From contig NZ_LMIO01000002.1 in the NCBI RefSeq assembly GCF_001428745.1, positions 434,001-498,000 of the forward strand: 64,000 nt of DNA. Reading direction: 5' to 3'. The notes beneath the pieces were generated by a model, which was not told the DNA's origin, searched no databases, and was given only the letters and a program-made list of their open reading frames with translations. The translations under genes were made by a program, and so were the position numbers. The stretch comes from Leifsonia sp. Root227. GTDB taxonomy: Bacteria > Actinomycetota > Actinomycetes > Actinomycetales > Microbacteriaceae. How positions within the stretch are numbered: the first letter of the stretch is position 1; the number at the start of each line of letters is the position of its first letter. Shown one piece after another: positions 8,426-19,138 of this stretch.

Positions 8426-9212
8426 TCGACCCGGTGTGCGCTCTGGCGAACTCGAGCGTCTCCCCGAGCATCCCGAGCCGTTCGTCGTCCGTGCGTGCCT
8501 TACGGGTGTTGACCTCGGCGACGATGCTGCCTGACCAGCGGCGGTCGGCGAGCATCCTGAGCACCTCGGCGACCGGCTCGCCGCCGTGACCAGGCAGCAG
8601 ATGCTCGTCGAAGACGCGGTTCTCGTCCAGGGGGCCTGAGCCGTCGCAGAGATGCACGTGCCGCAGGCGGTCGCCGAGTTCCGTGGCCAGCGCGAGAGAG
8701 TCGACGTTGCTGAGGGCGGCGTGGGAGAAGTCGAGAGTGACGGCGTCGCAGTCCATGGCCGCCGGATTCCAGCCGGGGGAGTACGCGCCAAGCGCCCTCC
8801 CGGCGAGCTTCCACGGGAACATGTTCTCCACGGCGATCTCCGTGCCGCTCGCCGCCGCGGTCTCGCGCACGATCGCCAGGAAGTCCTCCGCGTATCCCGA
8901 CTGCCAGCGGAACGGAGGATGCACGACCACCGTGTCCGCGCCGACCGACGCCGCCAGCTCCGCCGACCGCTGCAGCTTCACCTGCGGGTCGCGCCCCCAG
9001 ACGAAGTGCGTCAGCAGCAGCACGGGCGCGTGGACGGAGAGGATGGGCATCCCGTACCGGCCTGACAGGGTGAGCAGCGCATCCGGCGACTGGGTGGTCT
9101 CGTCGCGGGTGACCATCACCTCGACCCCGTCGAAACCGGCCTCCGCCGCGTAGCGGAAGCCGTCCTCGACCCCGAGCGGGTAGACGCACGACGTGCTCAT
9201 GCCGATTCGCAT
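8400..9212 (-). CDS. Sugar phosphate isomerase/epimerase (xylose-isomerase-like TIM barrel)
   Basis: A 270-residue protein of the AP-endonuclease-2/xylose isomerase-like barrel family. Supporting segments are the start (MRIGMSTSCVYPLGVEDGF), TVVVHPPFRW in the middle and IAVENMFPW with a metal-ligand Glu. The chosen ATG at 9212 matches the usual N-terminal beta strand; an upstream ATG at 9251 would add 13 residues. Members isomerise sugars or inositol derivatives, or act as sugar endonuclease-like hydrolases. No catabolic neighbour fixes a substrate. Confidence 0.75.
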   Translation of the reverse strand: MRIGMSTSCVYPLGVEDGFRYAAEAGFDGVEVMVTRDETTQSPDALLTLSGRYGMPILSVHAPVLLLTHFVWGRDPQVKLQRSAELAASVGADTVVVHPPFRWQSGYAEDFLAIVRETAAASGTEIAVENMFPWKLAGRALGAYSPGWNPAAMDCDAVTLDFSHAALSNVDSLALATELGDRLRHVHLCDGSGPLDENRVFDEHLLPGHGGEPVAEVLRMLADRRWSGSIVAEVNTRKARTDDERLGMLGETLEFARAHTGSTTAPSPAS

Positions 9213-9290
9213 CACGCGCGTCACTGTACCCACGGGGCCTGAACGCCGCATGACCGCCCGGAGAACGCCGGCGGCGCACAGGCGCCCTGG

Positions 9291-10907
9291 GTGGGGCTAG
9301 AACACGCTGGTACCCTGGCATACAGTGCGCAATGGCCGCGACCCAGACGGATTGGACACACCATCACACCCCACCCAAGCTCCTCCACGACCACCGAATC
9401 CACCGCGGAGTCCGAGACGTACGAACTCGTGATCGTCTCCAACAGGCTCCCCGTCGACCGGGTCACCGACGACGACGGCACCGCGAGCTGGCGGCCGTCG
9501 CCCGGGGGACTCGTCGCCGCACTGGAGCCCGTGATGCGGGCGGAGGACGGCATCTGGATCGGCTGGGCGGGCGTCGCGGACGAGGACATCGATCCGTTCG
9601 AAGCCGACGGGATCAACATCCTTCCCGTCCGGCTCAGCGAGCAGGACCTGCAGGAGTACTACGAGGGTTTCTCGAACGACACCCTCTGGCCGCTCTACCA
9701 CGACGTGATCGCCCAGCCGAGCTTCCACCGCGAGTGGTGGGACACCTACGTCAAGGTCAACCAGCGGTTCGCGGATGCGGCCGCCGAGGTGTCGGCCAAG
9801 GGTGCGGTGGTCTGGGTGCACGACTATCAGCTCCAGCTCGTGCCCGCCATGCTGCGTGCGCAGCGACCCGACCTGGTGATCGGCTTCTTCAACCACATCC
9901 CGTTCCCGCCGTACGGGATCTACTCGCAGCTCCCGTGGCGCAGGCAGATCATCGACGGGCTGCTGGGAGCGGACGTGATCGGTTTCCAGCGCGTCGCAGA
10001 CGCTGGCAACTTCTCCCGCGCCGTCCGGCGGCTCAAGGGCTACGAGACGCGCGGCCCGATCATCGAGGTGCCGATCGACACGGACGATCCGGATGCAGGG
10101 TCGCACCGCCACGTCACCACGAACAAGCACGGCGGCCTGGCGCGCACCGTCCTCGCCAGGCAGTTCCCGATCTCGATCGACGCCGAGCGCTACCAGGAGA
10201 TGGCCAAGCGGCCGGAGATCCAGGAGCGCGCCCGCCAGATCAGGGAAGAGCTCGGCAACCCGGAGAAGATCCTGCTCGGCGTCGACAGGCTCGACTACAC
10301 CAAGGGCATCGGGCACCGGTTGAAGGCGTTCGGCGAGCTCCTGGCGGAGGGGAAGCTCGACTCGGAGCACGTCACCCTCGTGCAGGTCGCGAGCCCCAGC
10401 AGGGAGCGCGTCGAGACGTACATGCAGCTCCGCGACGAGATCGAGCTGACGGTCGGCCGCATCAACGGCGACTACTCCACGCTCGGCCACACCGCCATCG
10501 CATACCTCCACCACGGCTACCCGCGCGAGGAGATGGTCGCCCTCTACCTCGCAGCGGACGTGATGCTCGTGACCGCCCTCCGCGACGGGATGAACCTGGT
10601 CGCCAAGGAGTACGTCGCCACCAGAGCGGACGACGACGGCGTGCTCGTGCTCAGCGAGTTCGCCGGGGCATCCGACGAACTCCGCCAGGCCCTCCTCATC
10701 AACCCGCACGACATCGAAGGGTTGAAGGAGACCATCCAGCAGGCCATCGCGATGCCGAAGCGCGAGAGGACCAGGCGGATGCGCGCCCTGCGCAAGCGCG
10801 TCCTCACCAACGACGTCGCCAAGTGGTCGGCCTCGTTCCTCGACGCGCTCACCCGCAGCGCCCACGGTGACCACCCGCTGCAAAACCCGCCCGTGAACAG
10901 GCGCTGA
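9291..10907 (+). CDS. otsA: Trehalose-6-phosphate synthase (GT20)
   Basis: Makes trehalose 6-phosphate from UDP- (or GDP-) glucose and glucose 6-phosphate in the cytoplasm. GT20 motifs are clear: VIVSNRLPVDR, VWVHDYQLQLVPAMLR, GFFNHIPFPPYGIY, LLGVDRLDYTKGI and DGMNLVAKEYV. The gene pairs with otsB 58 bp downstream. The start is uncertain. The only canonical starts before the first beta strand are GTG 9291 and a GTG at 9429 within that strand, while ATT 9351 and ATC 9363 are in frame downstream of a likely promoter. The listed start is the longest reading and may be too long by about 20-46 residues. Confidence 0.9.
   Translation: MGLEHAGTLAYSAQWPRPRRIGHTITPHPSSSTTTESTAESETYELVIVSNRLPVDRVTDDDGTASWRPSPGGLVAALEPVMRAEDGIWIGWAGVADEDIDPFEADGINILPVRLSEQDLQEYYEGFSNDTLWPLYHDVIAQPSFHREWWDTYVKVNQRFADAAAEVSAKGAVVWVHDYQLQLVPAMLRAQRPDLVIGFFNHIPFPPYGIYSQLPWRRQIIDGLLGADVIGFQRVADAGNFSRAVRRLKGYETRGPIIEVPIDTDDPDAGSHRHVTTNKHGGLARTVLARQFPISIDAERYQEMAKRPEIQERARQIREELGNPEKILLGVDRLDYTKGIGHRLKAFGELLAEGKLDSEHVTLVQVASPSRERVETYMQLRDEIELTVGRINGDYSTLGHTAIAYLHHGYPREEMVALYLAADVMLVTALRDGMNLVAKEYVATRADDDGVLVLSEFAGASDELRQALLINPHDIEGLKETIQQAIAMPKRERTRRMRALRKRVLTNDVAKWSASFLDALTRSAHGDHPLQNPPVNRR
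9298..9326 (+). promoter_or_regulatory. Candidate sigma-70 promoter before otsA
   Basis: TAGAAC (9298-9303) and TACAGT (9321-9326) are separated by 17 bases. The -10 matches the vegetative consensus well and the -35 moderately. Transcription would begin near 9332, downstream of the GTG at 9291, which makes the otsA start codon uncertain. Confidence 0.4.
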
Positions 10908-10965
10908 GCCGCATCCACCGACCTCGCGCCCGTGCAGGGCGACACGCACGACCAGAGAAAGCAGC

Positions 10966-11778
10966 ATGACAGACACCGCCCCCGCAACACCGTCCGCCTC
11001 CGCCGTCGCCCTCGTCGACGCCCTCCGCGCGTTCGCCTCGACGGAGCGGATGCTCCTCGCGCTCGACTTCGACGGCACGCTCGCCCCGTTCGTCGACCGG
11101 CCGAAGGCGGCCAGGATGCTCCCGCAGGCCAAGGAGGCGCTCGACCGCCTGGAGGCGCTGCCGAACACCTGGGTCGCGTACATCTCCGGCCGGCCGCTCT
11201 CCAGCCTCGAGATCGTGACGGAGGCCGACGCCGACGCGCTCCTGATCGGTTCGCACGGCGTCGAGATCCGGTTCGGCCGCGACGGCGTCTCCCTCGACCT
11301 CAGCGTCACGGAGCAGGAGACCCTGCAGAAGCTCGGGGACGTGCTCGGCGCGCTCGTCGAATCCATTCCAGGCACGAGACTGGAGACGAAGCCGGTCGGA
11401 TTCGGGGTGCACTACCGGCTGCTCGACGGTGACGAAGGCGCGAAGGCCGTCGAGGCTGCGTACGCTGCCGCGGCGTCCGTCAGCGACGACCTCACCATCC
11501 GCGACGGCAAGGACATCATCGAGTTCTCGGTGCGCGGCGCCAACAAGGGCGACGGCATCGAGCGACTGCGCGAGTACACGAAGGCGACGGCCGTGCTGTT
11601 CGCCGGAGACGACGTGACGGACGAGGACGGCTTCGCCGTGCTCCGGCCGGGTGCAGGCGACGTCGGCATCAAGGTGGGCGAGGGGGAGACCGCCGCGCAG
11701 TTCCGCCTGTCCGACGAGAACGCCGTCGCGACCATGCTGACGCTGCTCGCCGACGCACGCAGTTCCTCCGCAGCCTGA
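10966..11778 (+). CDS. otsB: Trehalose-6-phosphate phosphatase
   Basis: A 270-residue HAD-superfamily phosphatase that removes phosphate from trehalose 6-phosphate. HAD motif I is LALDFDGTLAPF (residues about 31-42). ISGRP provides the second motif region and FAGDDVTDEDGF the acidic motif IV. An AGAAAG ribosome site precedes the ATG. Following otsA, it completes the OtsAB pathway for trehalose, an osmoprotectant and carbon store. Confidence 0.92.
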   Translation: MTDTAPATPSASAVALVDALRAFASTERMLLALDFDGTLAPFVDRPKAARMLPQAKEALDRLEALPNTWVAYISGRPLSSLEIVTEADADALLIGSHGVEIRFGRDGVSLDLSVTEQETLQKLGDVLGALVESIPGTRLETKPVGFGVHYRLLDGDEGAKAVEAAYAAAASVSDDLTIRDGKDIIEFSVRGANKGDGIERLREYTKATAVLFAGDDVTDEDGFAVLRPGAGDVGIKVGEGETAAQFRLSDENAVATMLTLLADARSSSAA

Positions 11779-11850
11779 CCGTTCAGCGGCTTCTCCACAG
11801 ACCTGGGACATATGTTCAGAGCAGCATCTGGGACGTCCTAGAGTTGATCC

Positions 11851-13545
11851 ATGCCTGACATCGATTGGAAACCGCGTTCGCGCGTCGTCACCGACGGAAT
11901 CGAAGCAACCACGAGCCGCGGGATGCTTCGGGCTGTCGGAATGGGCGACGCCGACTGGGAGAAGCCGCAGATCGGAATCGCGAGCTCCTGGAACGAGATC
12001 ACCCCGTGCAACCTGTCCCTCGACCGCCTCGCGCAGGGGGCGAAAGAGGGCGTGCACTCCGGCGGGGGATACCCGCTGCAGTTCGGCACCATCTCCGTCT
12101 CCGACGGCATTTCGATGGGCCACGAGGGCATGCACTTCTCGCTCGTCTCGCGTGAGGTCATCGCCGACTCCGTCGAGACCGTCATGATGGCGGAGCGTCT
12201 CGACGGCACCGTGCTGCTCGCGGGATGCGACAAGTCGCTGCCCGGCATGCTCATGGCCGCAGCGCGCCTCGACCTCTCTGCGGTGTTCCTGTACGCCGGT
12301 TCCATCGCGCCCGGCTGGGTCAAGCTCTCGGACGGCACGGAGAAAGACGTCACGATCATCGACTCCTTCGAGGCGGTCGGCGCCTGCAAGGCGGGCAAGA
12401 TGAGCGAGGAAGACCTCAAGCGCATCGAGTGCGCCATCGCCCCTGGCGAGGGCGCCTGCGGCGGCATGTACACCGCGAACACCATGGCCTCCGTCGCCGA
12501 GGCGCTCGGCATGAGCCTTCCCGGCTCCGCGGCGCCGCCGTCGGCCGACCGTCGCCGCGACTACTTCGCCCACCGCTCCGGCGAGGCCGTCGTCAACCTG
12601 CTGAAGCTCGGCATCACGGCGCGCGACATCCTCACCAAGAAGGCGTTCGAGAACGCCATCGCCGTCGCGATGGCGTTCGGCGGCTCGACCAACGTCGTGC
12701 TCCACCTGCTCGCCATCGCCCGCGAGGCGGAGGTCGACCTCACGATCGACGACTTCAACCGCATCGGAGACAAGGTCCCGCACATCGGCGACCTCAAGCC
12801 GTTCGGCAAGTACGTCATGAACGACGTCGACCGCCACGGCGGCGTCCCCGTCGTCATGAAGGCTCTGCTCGACGCCGGCCTGCTGCACGGCGACTGCCTC
12901 ACCGTCACCGGCAAGACCGTCGCGGAGAACCTGGCCGAGATCAACCCGCCTGCTCCGGACGGGGAGGTCATGCGCTCGCTCGACAACCCCATCCACGCCA
13001 CCGGCGGCATCACCATCCTCAAGGGCTCTCTCGCCCCGGAGGGCGCTGTCGTCAAGACGGCCGGCTTCGACGCCGAGGTGTTCGAGGGTCCTGCTCGCGT
13101 GTTCGAGCGCGAACGCGGAGCCATGGATGCGCTCACCGAGGGAACGATCAAGGCGGGCGATGTCGTCATCATCCGCTACGAGGGCCCCAAGGGCGGGCCG
13201 GGGATGCGCGAGATGCTCGCCATCACCGCGGCCATCAAGGGCGCGGGCCTGGGCAAGGATGTACTACTATTGACGGACGGACGATTCTCAGGCGGCACAA
13301 CCGGCCTGTGCATCGGCCACATAGCACCCGAAGCGGTGGACGCAGGTCCCATCGCCTTCGTGCGCGATGGTGATCTGATACGGGTCGATATCGCGGCTCG
13401 CTCCCTCGACCTACTTGTCGACGAGTCAGAGCTGACCGCCCGCCGTGAAGGCTGGGCGCCTCTTCCCCCGCGCTATACCCGTGGCGTCCTCGCGAAGTAC
13501 TCCAAGCTCGTGCACTCCGCAGCGGAGGGCGCGGTCACGGGGTAG
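11851..13545 (+). CDS. ilvD: Dihydroxy-acid dehydratase
   Basis: Dehydrates 2,3-dihydroxy-isovalerate and -methylvalerate to the 2-keto acids for valine, isoleucine and leucine. The 564-residue length is normal. The Fe-S cysteines occur in [10 protein letters not shown] and [13 protein letters not shown], and the active-site region [18 protein letters not shown] is intact. The gene lies 49 bp upstream of ilvB and probably shares its transcript. Codons from about 13261 to 13400 (GTA CTA CTA TTG, GGA CGA, TCA, ATA) differ from the strongly GC-ending codons on either side although the protein there is fully conserved. Confidence 0.96.
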   Translation: MPDIDWKPRSRVVTDGIEATTSRGMLRAVGMGDADWEKPQIGIASSWNEITPCNLSLDRLAQGAKEGVHSGGGYPLQFGTISVSDGISMGHEGMHFSLVSREVIADSVETVMMAERLDGTVLLAGCDKSLPGMLMAAARLDLSAVFLYAGSIAPGWVKLSDGTEKDVTIIDSFEAVGACKAGKMSEEDLKRIECAIAPGEGACGGMYTANTMASVAEALGMSLPGSAAPPSADRRRDYFAHRSGEAVVNLLKLGITARDILTKKAFENAIAVAMAFGGSTNVVLHLLAIAREAEVDLTIDDFNRIGDKVPHIGDLKPFGKYVMNDVDRHGGVPVVMKALLDAGLLHGDCLTVTGKTVAENLAEINPPAPDGEVMRSLDNPIHATGGITILKGSLAPEGAVVKTAGFDAEVFEGPARVFERERGAMDALTEGTIKAGDVVIIRYEGPKGGPGMREMLAITAAIKGAGLGKDVLLLTDGRFSGGTTGLCIGHIAPEAVDAGPIAFVRDGDLIRVDIAARSLDLLVDESELTARREGWAPLPPRYTRGVLAKYSKLVHSAAEGAVTG

Positions 13546-13594
13546 CTCCGCTTCCTCGCATCATCCGTTTCGTACGTAAGGGACTCGCCCACAC

Positions 13595-15403
13595 ATGTCC
13601 TCGGAACCTAGTTCTCCCAGTACCGTGTTGCCATCCGCGACGCCTGGAAAGGCGTCGCCCGAATCACTGACGGGCTCGCAGTCCGTCGTCCGCACCCTGG
13701 AGCTCCTCGGCGTCACCGACGTCTTCGGGCTCCCAGGTGGGGCCATCCTCCCCATCTACGACGCGATCATGGACTCCACCAAGATCCGTCACATCCTGGT
13801 CAGGCACGAGCAGGGAGCGGGCCACGCCGCAGAGGGCTACGCATCGTCGAGCAACAAGGTCGGCGTGGCGATGGCCACCTCCGGCCCTGGCGCGACCAAC
13901 CTCGTCACGGCCATCATGGACGCGCACATGGACTCCGTCCCCGTGGTGTTCATCACCGGTCAGGTCTTCTCCACACTGATGGGGACGGACGCCTTCCAGG
14001 AGGCCGACATCGTCGGCATCACCATGCCGATCACCAAGCACTCGTTCCTGGTGAAGAGCGCGGAGGACATCCCGGCGACCATCGCTGCGGCGTACCACAT
14101 CGCAGGAACGGGCCGCCCAGGTCCCGTGCTCGTCGACATCACCAAGGACGCGCAGCAGAACACGGTGCCGTTCATCTGGCCGCCCAAGCTGGACCTGCCG
14201 GGCTACCGGCCGATCACCAAGGCGCACGGCAAGCAGATCCTCGCGGCGGCACAGCTGCTCGCCGAGGCCAAGAAGCCCATCCTGTACGTGGGCGGCGGCG
14301 TCATCCGGTCCCGCGCATCCCAGGAGCTGCTCGAGCTCGCCGAGGTCACAGGTGCGCCGGTGACCACGACGCTGATGGCCCGTGGCGCCTTCCCCGACTC
14401 GCACAAGCAGCACCTCGGGATGCCGGGGATGCACGGCACGGTTCCCGCCGTGCTCGCGCTGCAGGAGGCGGATCTCATCGTGTCGCTCGGAGCGCGGTTC
14501 GACGACCGCGTCACCGGCAACACCTCGCTGTTCGCCCCGAACGCGAAAGTCGTCCACGTCGATGTCGACCCGGCTGAGATCTCCAAGATCCGGATCGCAG
14601 ACGTGCCCATCGTCGGCGATGCCAAAGACGTCATCGTCGATCTGACCGCCGCCTTCACGGAGGCAACGAAAGAGCACGCACCGGACACGGTCGAGTGGTG
14701 GACGTACCTGAACGGGCTCCGCGAGGAGTTCCCGCTCGGCTTCGCCCCGACGACGGACGGCCTGCTCGCCCCGCAGCACATCATCAAGCGGATCGGCGAG
14801 CTGACCGGGCCGGAAGGCGTCTACGTCGCGGGAGTCGGCCAGCACCAGATGTGGGCAGCGCAGTTCATCAAGTACGAGCGCCCCAACGCCTGGCTCAACT
14901 CCGGCGGCGCCGGCACGATGGGGTACTCCGTGCCGGCCGCGATGGGCGCCAAGGTCGCCCAGCCCGACCGCGTCGTGTGGTCGATCGACGGCGACGGCTG
15001 CTTCCAGATGACCAATCAGGAGCTCGCCACCTGCACGATCAACAACATCCCGATCAAGGTCGCGATCATCAACAACTCGTCGCTCGGCATGGTGCGGCAG
15101 TGGCAGACGCTGTTCTACGACGGCCGGTACTCCAACACCGACCTGAACACCGGCCACGACACCGTGCGCGTCCCCGACTTCGTGAAGCTGGCAGAGGCGT
15201 ACGGCGCTCTCGGCATCCGCGTCACCAAGGAGGAAGAGGTGGATGCGGCGATCAAGCTCGCGCTGGAGACCAACGACCGCCCCGTGGTCATCGACTTCGT
15301 CGTGAGCGCGGACGCCATGGTCTGGCCGATGGTCCCGCAGGGCGTCAGCAACAGCTACGTCCAGTACGCCCGCGACCACAGCCCGGCCTTCGGAGAGGAG
15401 TAA
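13595..15403 (+). CDS. ilvB: Acetolactate synthase, large (catalytic) subunit
   Basis: ThDP-dependent first common enzyme of branched-chain amino-acid synthesis; it makes acetolactate or acetohydroxybutyrate. In 602 residues it shows the catalytic-Glu segment [16 protein letters not shown], the FAD/PYR-domain region [12 protein letters not shown] and the ThDP/Mg motif [17 protein letters not shown] with the downstream [14 protein letters not shown]. An N-terminal extension of about 25 Ser/Pro-rich residues precedes the PYR domain. The stop is followed 2 bp later by the start of ilvN. Confidence 0.96.
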   Translation: MSSEPSSPSTVLPSATPGKASPESLTGSQSVVRTLELLGVTDVFGLPGGAILPIYDAIMDSTKIRHILVRHEQGAGHAAEGYASSSNKVGVAMATSGPGATNLVTAIMDAHMDSVPVVFITGQVFSTLMGTDAFQEADIVGITMPITKHSFLVKSAEDIPATIAAAYHIAGTGRPGPVLVDITKDAQQNTVPFIWPPKLDLPGYRPITKAHGKQILAAAQLLAEAKKPILYVGGGVIRSRASQELLELAEVTGAPVTTTLMARGAFPDSHKQHLGMPGMHGTVPAVLALQEADLIVSLGARFDDRVTGNTSLFAPNAKVVHVDVDPAEISKIRIADVPIVGDAKDVIVDLTAAFTEATKEHAPDTVEWWTYLNGLREEFPLGFAPTTDGLLAPQHIIKRIGELTGPEGVYVAGVGQHQMWAAQFIKYERPNAWLNSGGAGTMGYSVPAAMGAKVAQPDRVVWSIDGDGCFQMTNQELATCTINNIPIKVAIINNSSLGMVRQWQTLFYDGRYSNTDLNTGHDTVRVPDFVKLAEAYGALGIRVTKEEEVDAAIKLALETNDRPVVIDFVVSADAMVWPMVPQGVSNSYVQYARDHSPAFGEE

Positions 15404-15405
15404 CC

Positions 15406-15913
15406 ATGAGCACGCACGTTCTGAGCCTCCTCGTCGAGGACAAGCCGGGTCTGCTGACCCGCGTCGCAGGCCTGTTCGCCCGCCGCGGCTTCAACATCGA
15501 GTCTCTGGCGGTCGGTACGAGCGAGGTCGACGGCCTCTCCCGCATCACCGTCGTGGTGGATGTGGAAGACCTCCCGCTCGAGCAGGTCACCAAGCAGCTC
15601 AACAAGCTGATCAACGTCATCAAGATCGTGGAGCTCGACCCTGCGCAGTCCGTGCAGCGCGAGCACCTGCTGATCAAGGTGCGCGTCGACAACACCACCC
15701 GCTCGCAGGTGCTCGAAGCCGTCAACCTGTTCCGCGCCCGCGTCGTCGACGTGGCGACGGACGCCCTCGTCATCGAGGTCACGGGCGACAGCGGAAAGAC
15801 CCAGGCGCTGCTCAAGGTGCTCGAACCGTACGGGATCAAGGAGATGGCGCAGTCCGGCCTCCTCGCGATCGGGCGCGGCTCGAAGTCCATCACAGAGCGC
15901 GTCTTCAAGAACT

Positions 15914-15915
<2 letters not shown>
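15406..15915 (+). CDS. ilvN: Acetolactate synthase, small (regulatory) subunit
   Basis: A 169-residue regulatory partner of IlvB that confers valine feedback inhibition. The N-terminal ACT domain is visible as LSLLVEDKPGLLTRVAGLFARR with FNIESLAVG, followed by the C-terminal ACT-like domain with VDVATDALVIEVTGD. The ATG at 15406 follows the ilvB stop by 2 bp and uses the GGAGAGGAG at the end of ilvB as ribosome site, so the two subunits are translationally coupled. Confidence 0.96.
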
Positions 15916-17034
<1,119 letters not shown>

Positions 17035-17067
17035 TCGTCGCCTGAGCGACCGACTGGCTAGTCTGGA

Positions 17068-17114
17068 GAGGTGCCGCTTCCGCCCGCGCGGAGGTCGGCA
17101 CCTCTTCTGTCTTT
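17068..17114 (+). terminator. Rho-independent terminator after ilvC
   Basis: GAGGTGCCG (17068-17076) pairs exactly with CGGCACCTC (17096-17104). An inner 7-bp stem (CTTCCGC with GCGGAGG, one G-U pair) extends the hairpin, and TTCTGTCTTT follows. It ends the ilv transcript before cutC. Confidence 0.8.
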
Positions 17115-17157
17115 CCCGGCCGCCGGTCCGCGTCGGCTTGATCATTTCGGAGGTTCC

Positions 17158-17886
17158 GTGTCCCGTCGACTCGCCGTCGAGATCGCCGTCCAGGACAGGG
17201 CGGGCGTACGCGTCGCCCTCGAGGCAGGAGCCGACCGCATCGAGCTGTGCTCCGCGCTCGGCGTCGGCGGCCTCACTCCGTCGGCCGCCCTCATCCAGGC
17301 GGCGGTCGAGGAGGCCGCATCGGCGGGACGCGACGGTTTCGTGCACGTCCTGATCCGGCCGCGCGCCGGTGGCTTCGTCTACGACGCTGACGAGGTGGAG
17401 CTCGCGGTGGCCGACATCCGGTTCGCCAGGGAGGCGGGAGCATCCGGGGTCGTGGTGGGCGCGCTCGACGGCATCGGCGCTGTCGACACGGACGCCGTCG
17501 CACGCTTCGTCGAGGCCGCGGGCGCCCTCGACGTGACCTTCCACCGCGCCATCGACATCGTTCCCGACCCGCTCGGCGCGCTCGACGCCCTCGCTTCGCT
17601 GGGCGTCCGGCGCATCCTGACCTCGGGCGGAGCATCGCGCAGCGTCGACGGCGTCGGGATGCTCGCCGCCCTCAGCGCGGAGTCGGCCGGTCGTGTGCAG
17701 ATCATGGCGGGCGGGGGAGTGAGCGTCGCCGACATCGCCGCCATCGCGGTCACGGGCGTGGATGCGGTCCACCTGTCGGCGCGCACCACCGTCACCGGGT
17801 CGCCGTCCGGCCCAGGCGGGGGTGACGCGGCGTACGACGTCACTGACGCGGCGGTCGTGCGCGAAGCGATCGCGGCCGCGGGCTGA
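17158..17886 (+). CDS. cutC: CutC-family copper homeostasis protein
   Basis: A 242-residue TIM-barrel protein. Family motifs are ALEAGADRIELCSAL near the start, HVLIRPRAGGFVYDADE, VTFHRAID and RILTSGG. The GTG at 17158 has GGAGG six bases upstream, so frames opening earlier are too long. CutC proteins were first linked to copper tolerance, but their biochemical function is unsettled. Here the gene follows the ilv terminator and has no copper-related neighbour. Confidence 0.85.
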   Translation: MSRRLAVEIAVQDRAGVRVALEAGADRIELCSALGVGGLTPSAALIQAAVEEAASAGRDGFVHVLIRPRAGGFVYDADEVELAVADIRFAREAGASGVVVGALDGIGAVDTDAVARFVEAAGALDVTFHRAIDIVPDPLGALDALASLGVRRILTSGGASRSVDGVGMLAALSAESAGRVQIMAGGGVSVADIAAIAVTGVDAVHLSARTTVTGSPSGPGGGDAAYDVTDAAVVREAIAAAG

Positions 17887-17895
17887 GCCCGCGCG

Positions 17896-18357
17896 TCAGG
17901 CCGGGGAGACCACCGCAGCCACGGCGAGCAGCGCCAGGGCTGCGACGCCTGGCACCACGCGCAGCAGGTGGAACGAGACCCACCGGTCGCGGCGCTCCTG
18001 CCAGTCGGCGGGCAGCGTGTCGACCGTCCAGGTCTCGATGGACTTCACGATCGGCACCTCGACCGTCATCGTGACGACGAGGGTGAGCGCGAGGAGCACG
18101 AACGCGATGCCGGCCAGGATCAGGGTCGCCGGCTGTCCGAACGCCGCCACCACGACGACCGCGATGGTGGACAGAAGCGTGAGCGGCATGAGCAGCGTCA
18201 TCACGGGCGCCAGGTTGGCGCTCAGTCGGCGGACGAGCGGCAGCAGCACGGCGGGCTCGAAGGTCGCGATCGTGCGGGTCAGCGCGATCCACGGTCCCCA
18301 GTAGACGCCGACCACCAGGGCGACGAGCACGATGCTGACCACGATGAGGATGGACAT
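17896..18357 (-). CDS. DUF1772-like four-helix membrane protein
   Basis: A 153-residue protein with four membrane helices (about residues 2-22, 55-72, 80-100 and 135-150). The sequence between helices 3 and 4 (DWQERRDRWVSFHLLR) resembles the W..RRxRW..xH.xR signature of DUF1772/anthrone-oxygenase-like proteins. It diverges from a TetR gene with a shared dyad between them, so it is probably that regulator's target. The function is unknown. Confidence 0.65.
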   Translation of the reverse strand: MSILIVVSIVLVALVVGVYWGPWIALTRTIATFEPAVLLPLVRRLSANLAPVMTLLMPLTLLSTIAVVVVAAFGQPATLILAGIAFVLLALTLVVTMTVEVPIVKSIETWTVDTLPADWQERRDRWVSFHLLRVVPGVAALALLAVAAVVSPA

Positions 18358-18374
18358 GGCACTCCTTCACATAA

Positions 18375-18406
18375 TTACAGTCACAGTATAAATCGTGTTG
18401 CTGTAA
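18375..18406. promoter_or_regulatory. TetR operator dyad between the DUF1772 and tetR genes
   Basis: TTACAG (18375-18380) is mirrored by CTGTAA (18401-18406), with further symmetric matches inside (ACA at 18383-18385 with TGT at 18396-18398). The element is A+T-rich compared with its surroundings and lies between divergent start codons at 18357 and 18416, so it probably overlaps both promoters. Confidence 0.65.
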
Positions 18407-18415
18407 AATCATCGG

Positions 18416-19105
18416 GTGAGCGATCGAACGGTGGTCTGGGAGCACGACGACGCAGGGAAGAAGCTCGGCCTGCGCGAGCAGAAGAAGCGCAGGATGCGCC
18501 GCCTGCTCTCCGACACGGCCACCGAGCTGTTCGTCGAGCGGGGCTTCGACGCGGTCCAGGTCGCGGAGATCGCCCGGGCCTGCGGCGTCTCAGAGAAGAC
18601 CGTCTTCAACTACTTCCCGAGCAAGGAGGCGCTGCTGCTCGACCGTGGCGATGCCACCAGCGCCGGTCTCCAGCGTGCCCTGGAGGACCAGACGGCACCC
18701 GCCTCCGCAGCGGTCGCTGCCATGCTCGACGGCGAGCTCGGACGCCTCACGGCCTGGATCGACGCTCAGCCGGATCCGCGCGAGGCGTACAGGAAGACCG
18801 CCAGGTTCGGCGACCTGATCGCCGAGACCGCGTCGCTGCGCGCGCACCAGCGCGAACAGCTCGACACTCTGGTCGTCCAGGCGAGCGGACTGCTCGCGCG
18901 CCGCTACGGCTATGCCGCCGACGACCCTGAGCCGCGGATCGCGGCGGTGGCGCTGATCGGCCTGGTCGAGATCCAGGCGCTCGCGCTGCGCCGAGAACTC
19001 GTGCTGGGGACGCCCGGCGCTCGCCTGCGCGCGGCGGTGGCGGGCGACGTCAGCCGCGCATCCACTGTCGTCGCTGCGGTCGAGGGGCGGCTCGGAGCGC
19101 GCTGA
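18416..19105 (+). CDS. TetR-family regulator
   Basis: A 229-residue regulator starting at GTG 18416. The helix-turn-helix region is DTATELFVERGFDAVQVAEIARACGVSEKTVFNYFPSKEAL (about residues 35-75; read here as two adjoining motifs). The C-terminal domain is Ala-rich and helical. It faces the DUF1772-like gene across a 32-bp dyad. There is almost no room for a ribosome site between the dyad and GTG, so the mRNA may be leaderless. Confidence 0.85.
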   Translation: MSDRTVVWEHDDAGKKLGLREQKKRRMRRLLSDTATELFVERGFDAVQVAEIARACGVSEKTVFNYFPSKEALLLDRGDATSAGLQRALEDQTAPASAAVAAMLDGELGRLTAWIDAQPDPREAYRKTARFGDLIAETASLRAHQREQLDTLVVQASGLLARRYGYAADDPEPRIAAVALIGLVEIQALALRRELVLGTPGARLRAAVAGDVSRASTVVAAVEGRLGAR

Positions 19106-19138
19106 GGCCGCGGCCCTGGGCGCTTCGCCTCGCGCTGA

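Noticed and set aside
13267..13300. TTGACG inside ilvD as an internal promoter for ilvB
   Set aside because: No acceptable -10 lies 16-18 bases downstream. The odd codons are reported, but not a promoter.
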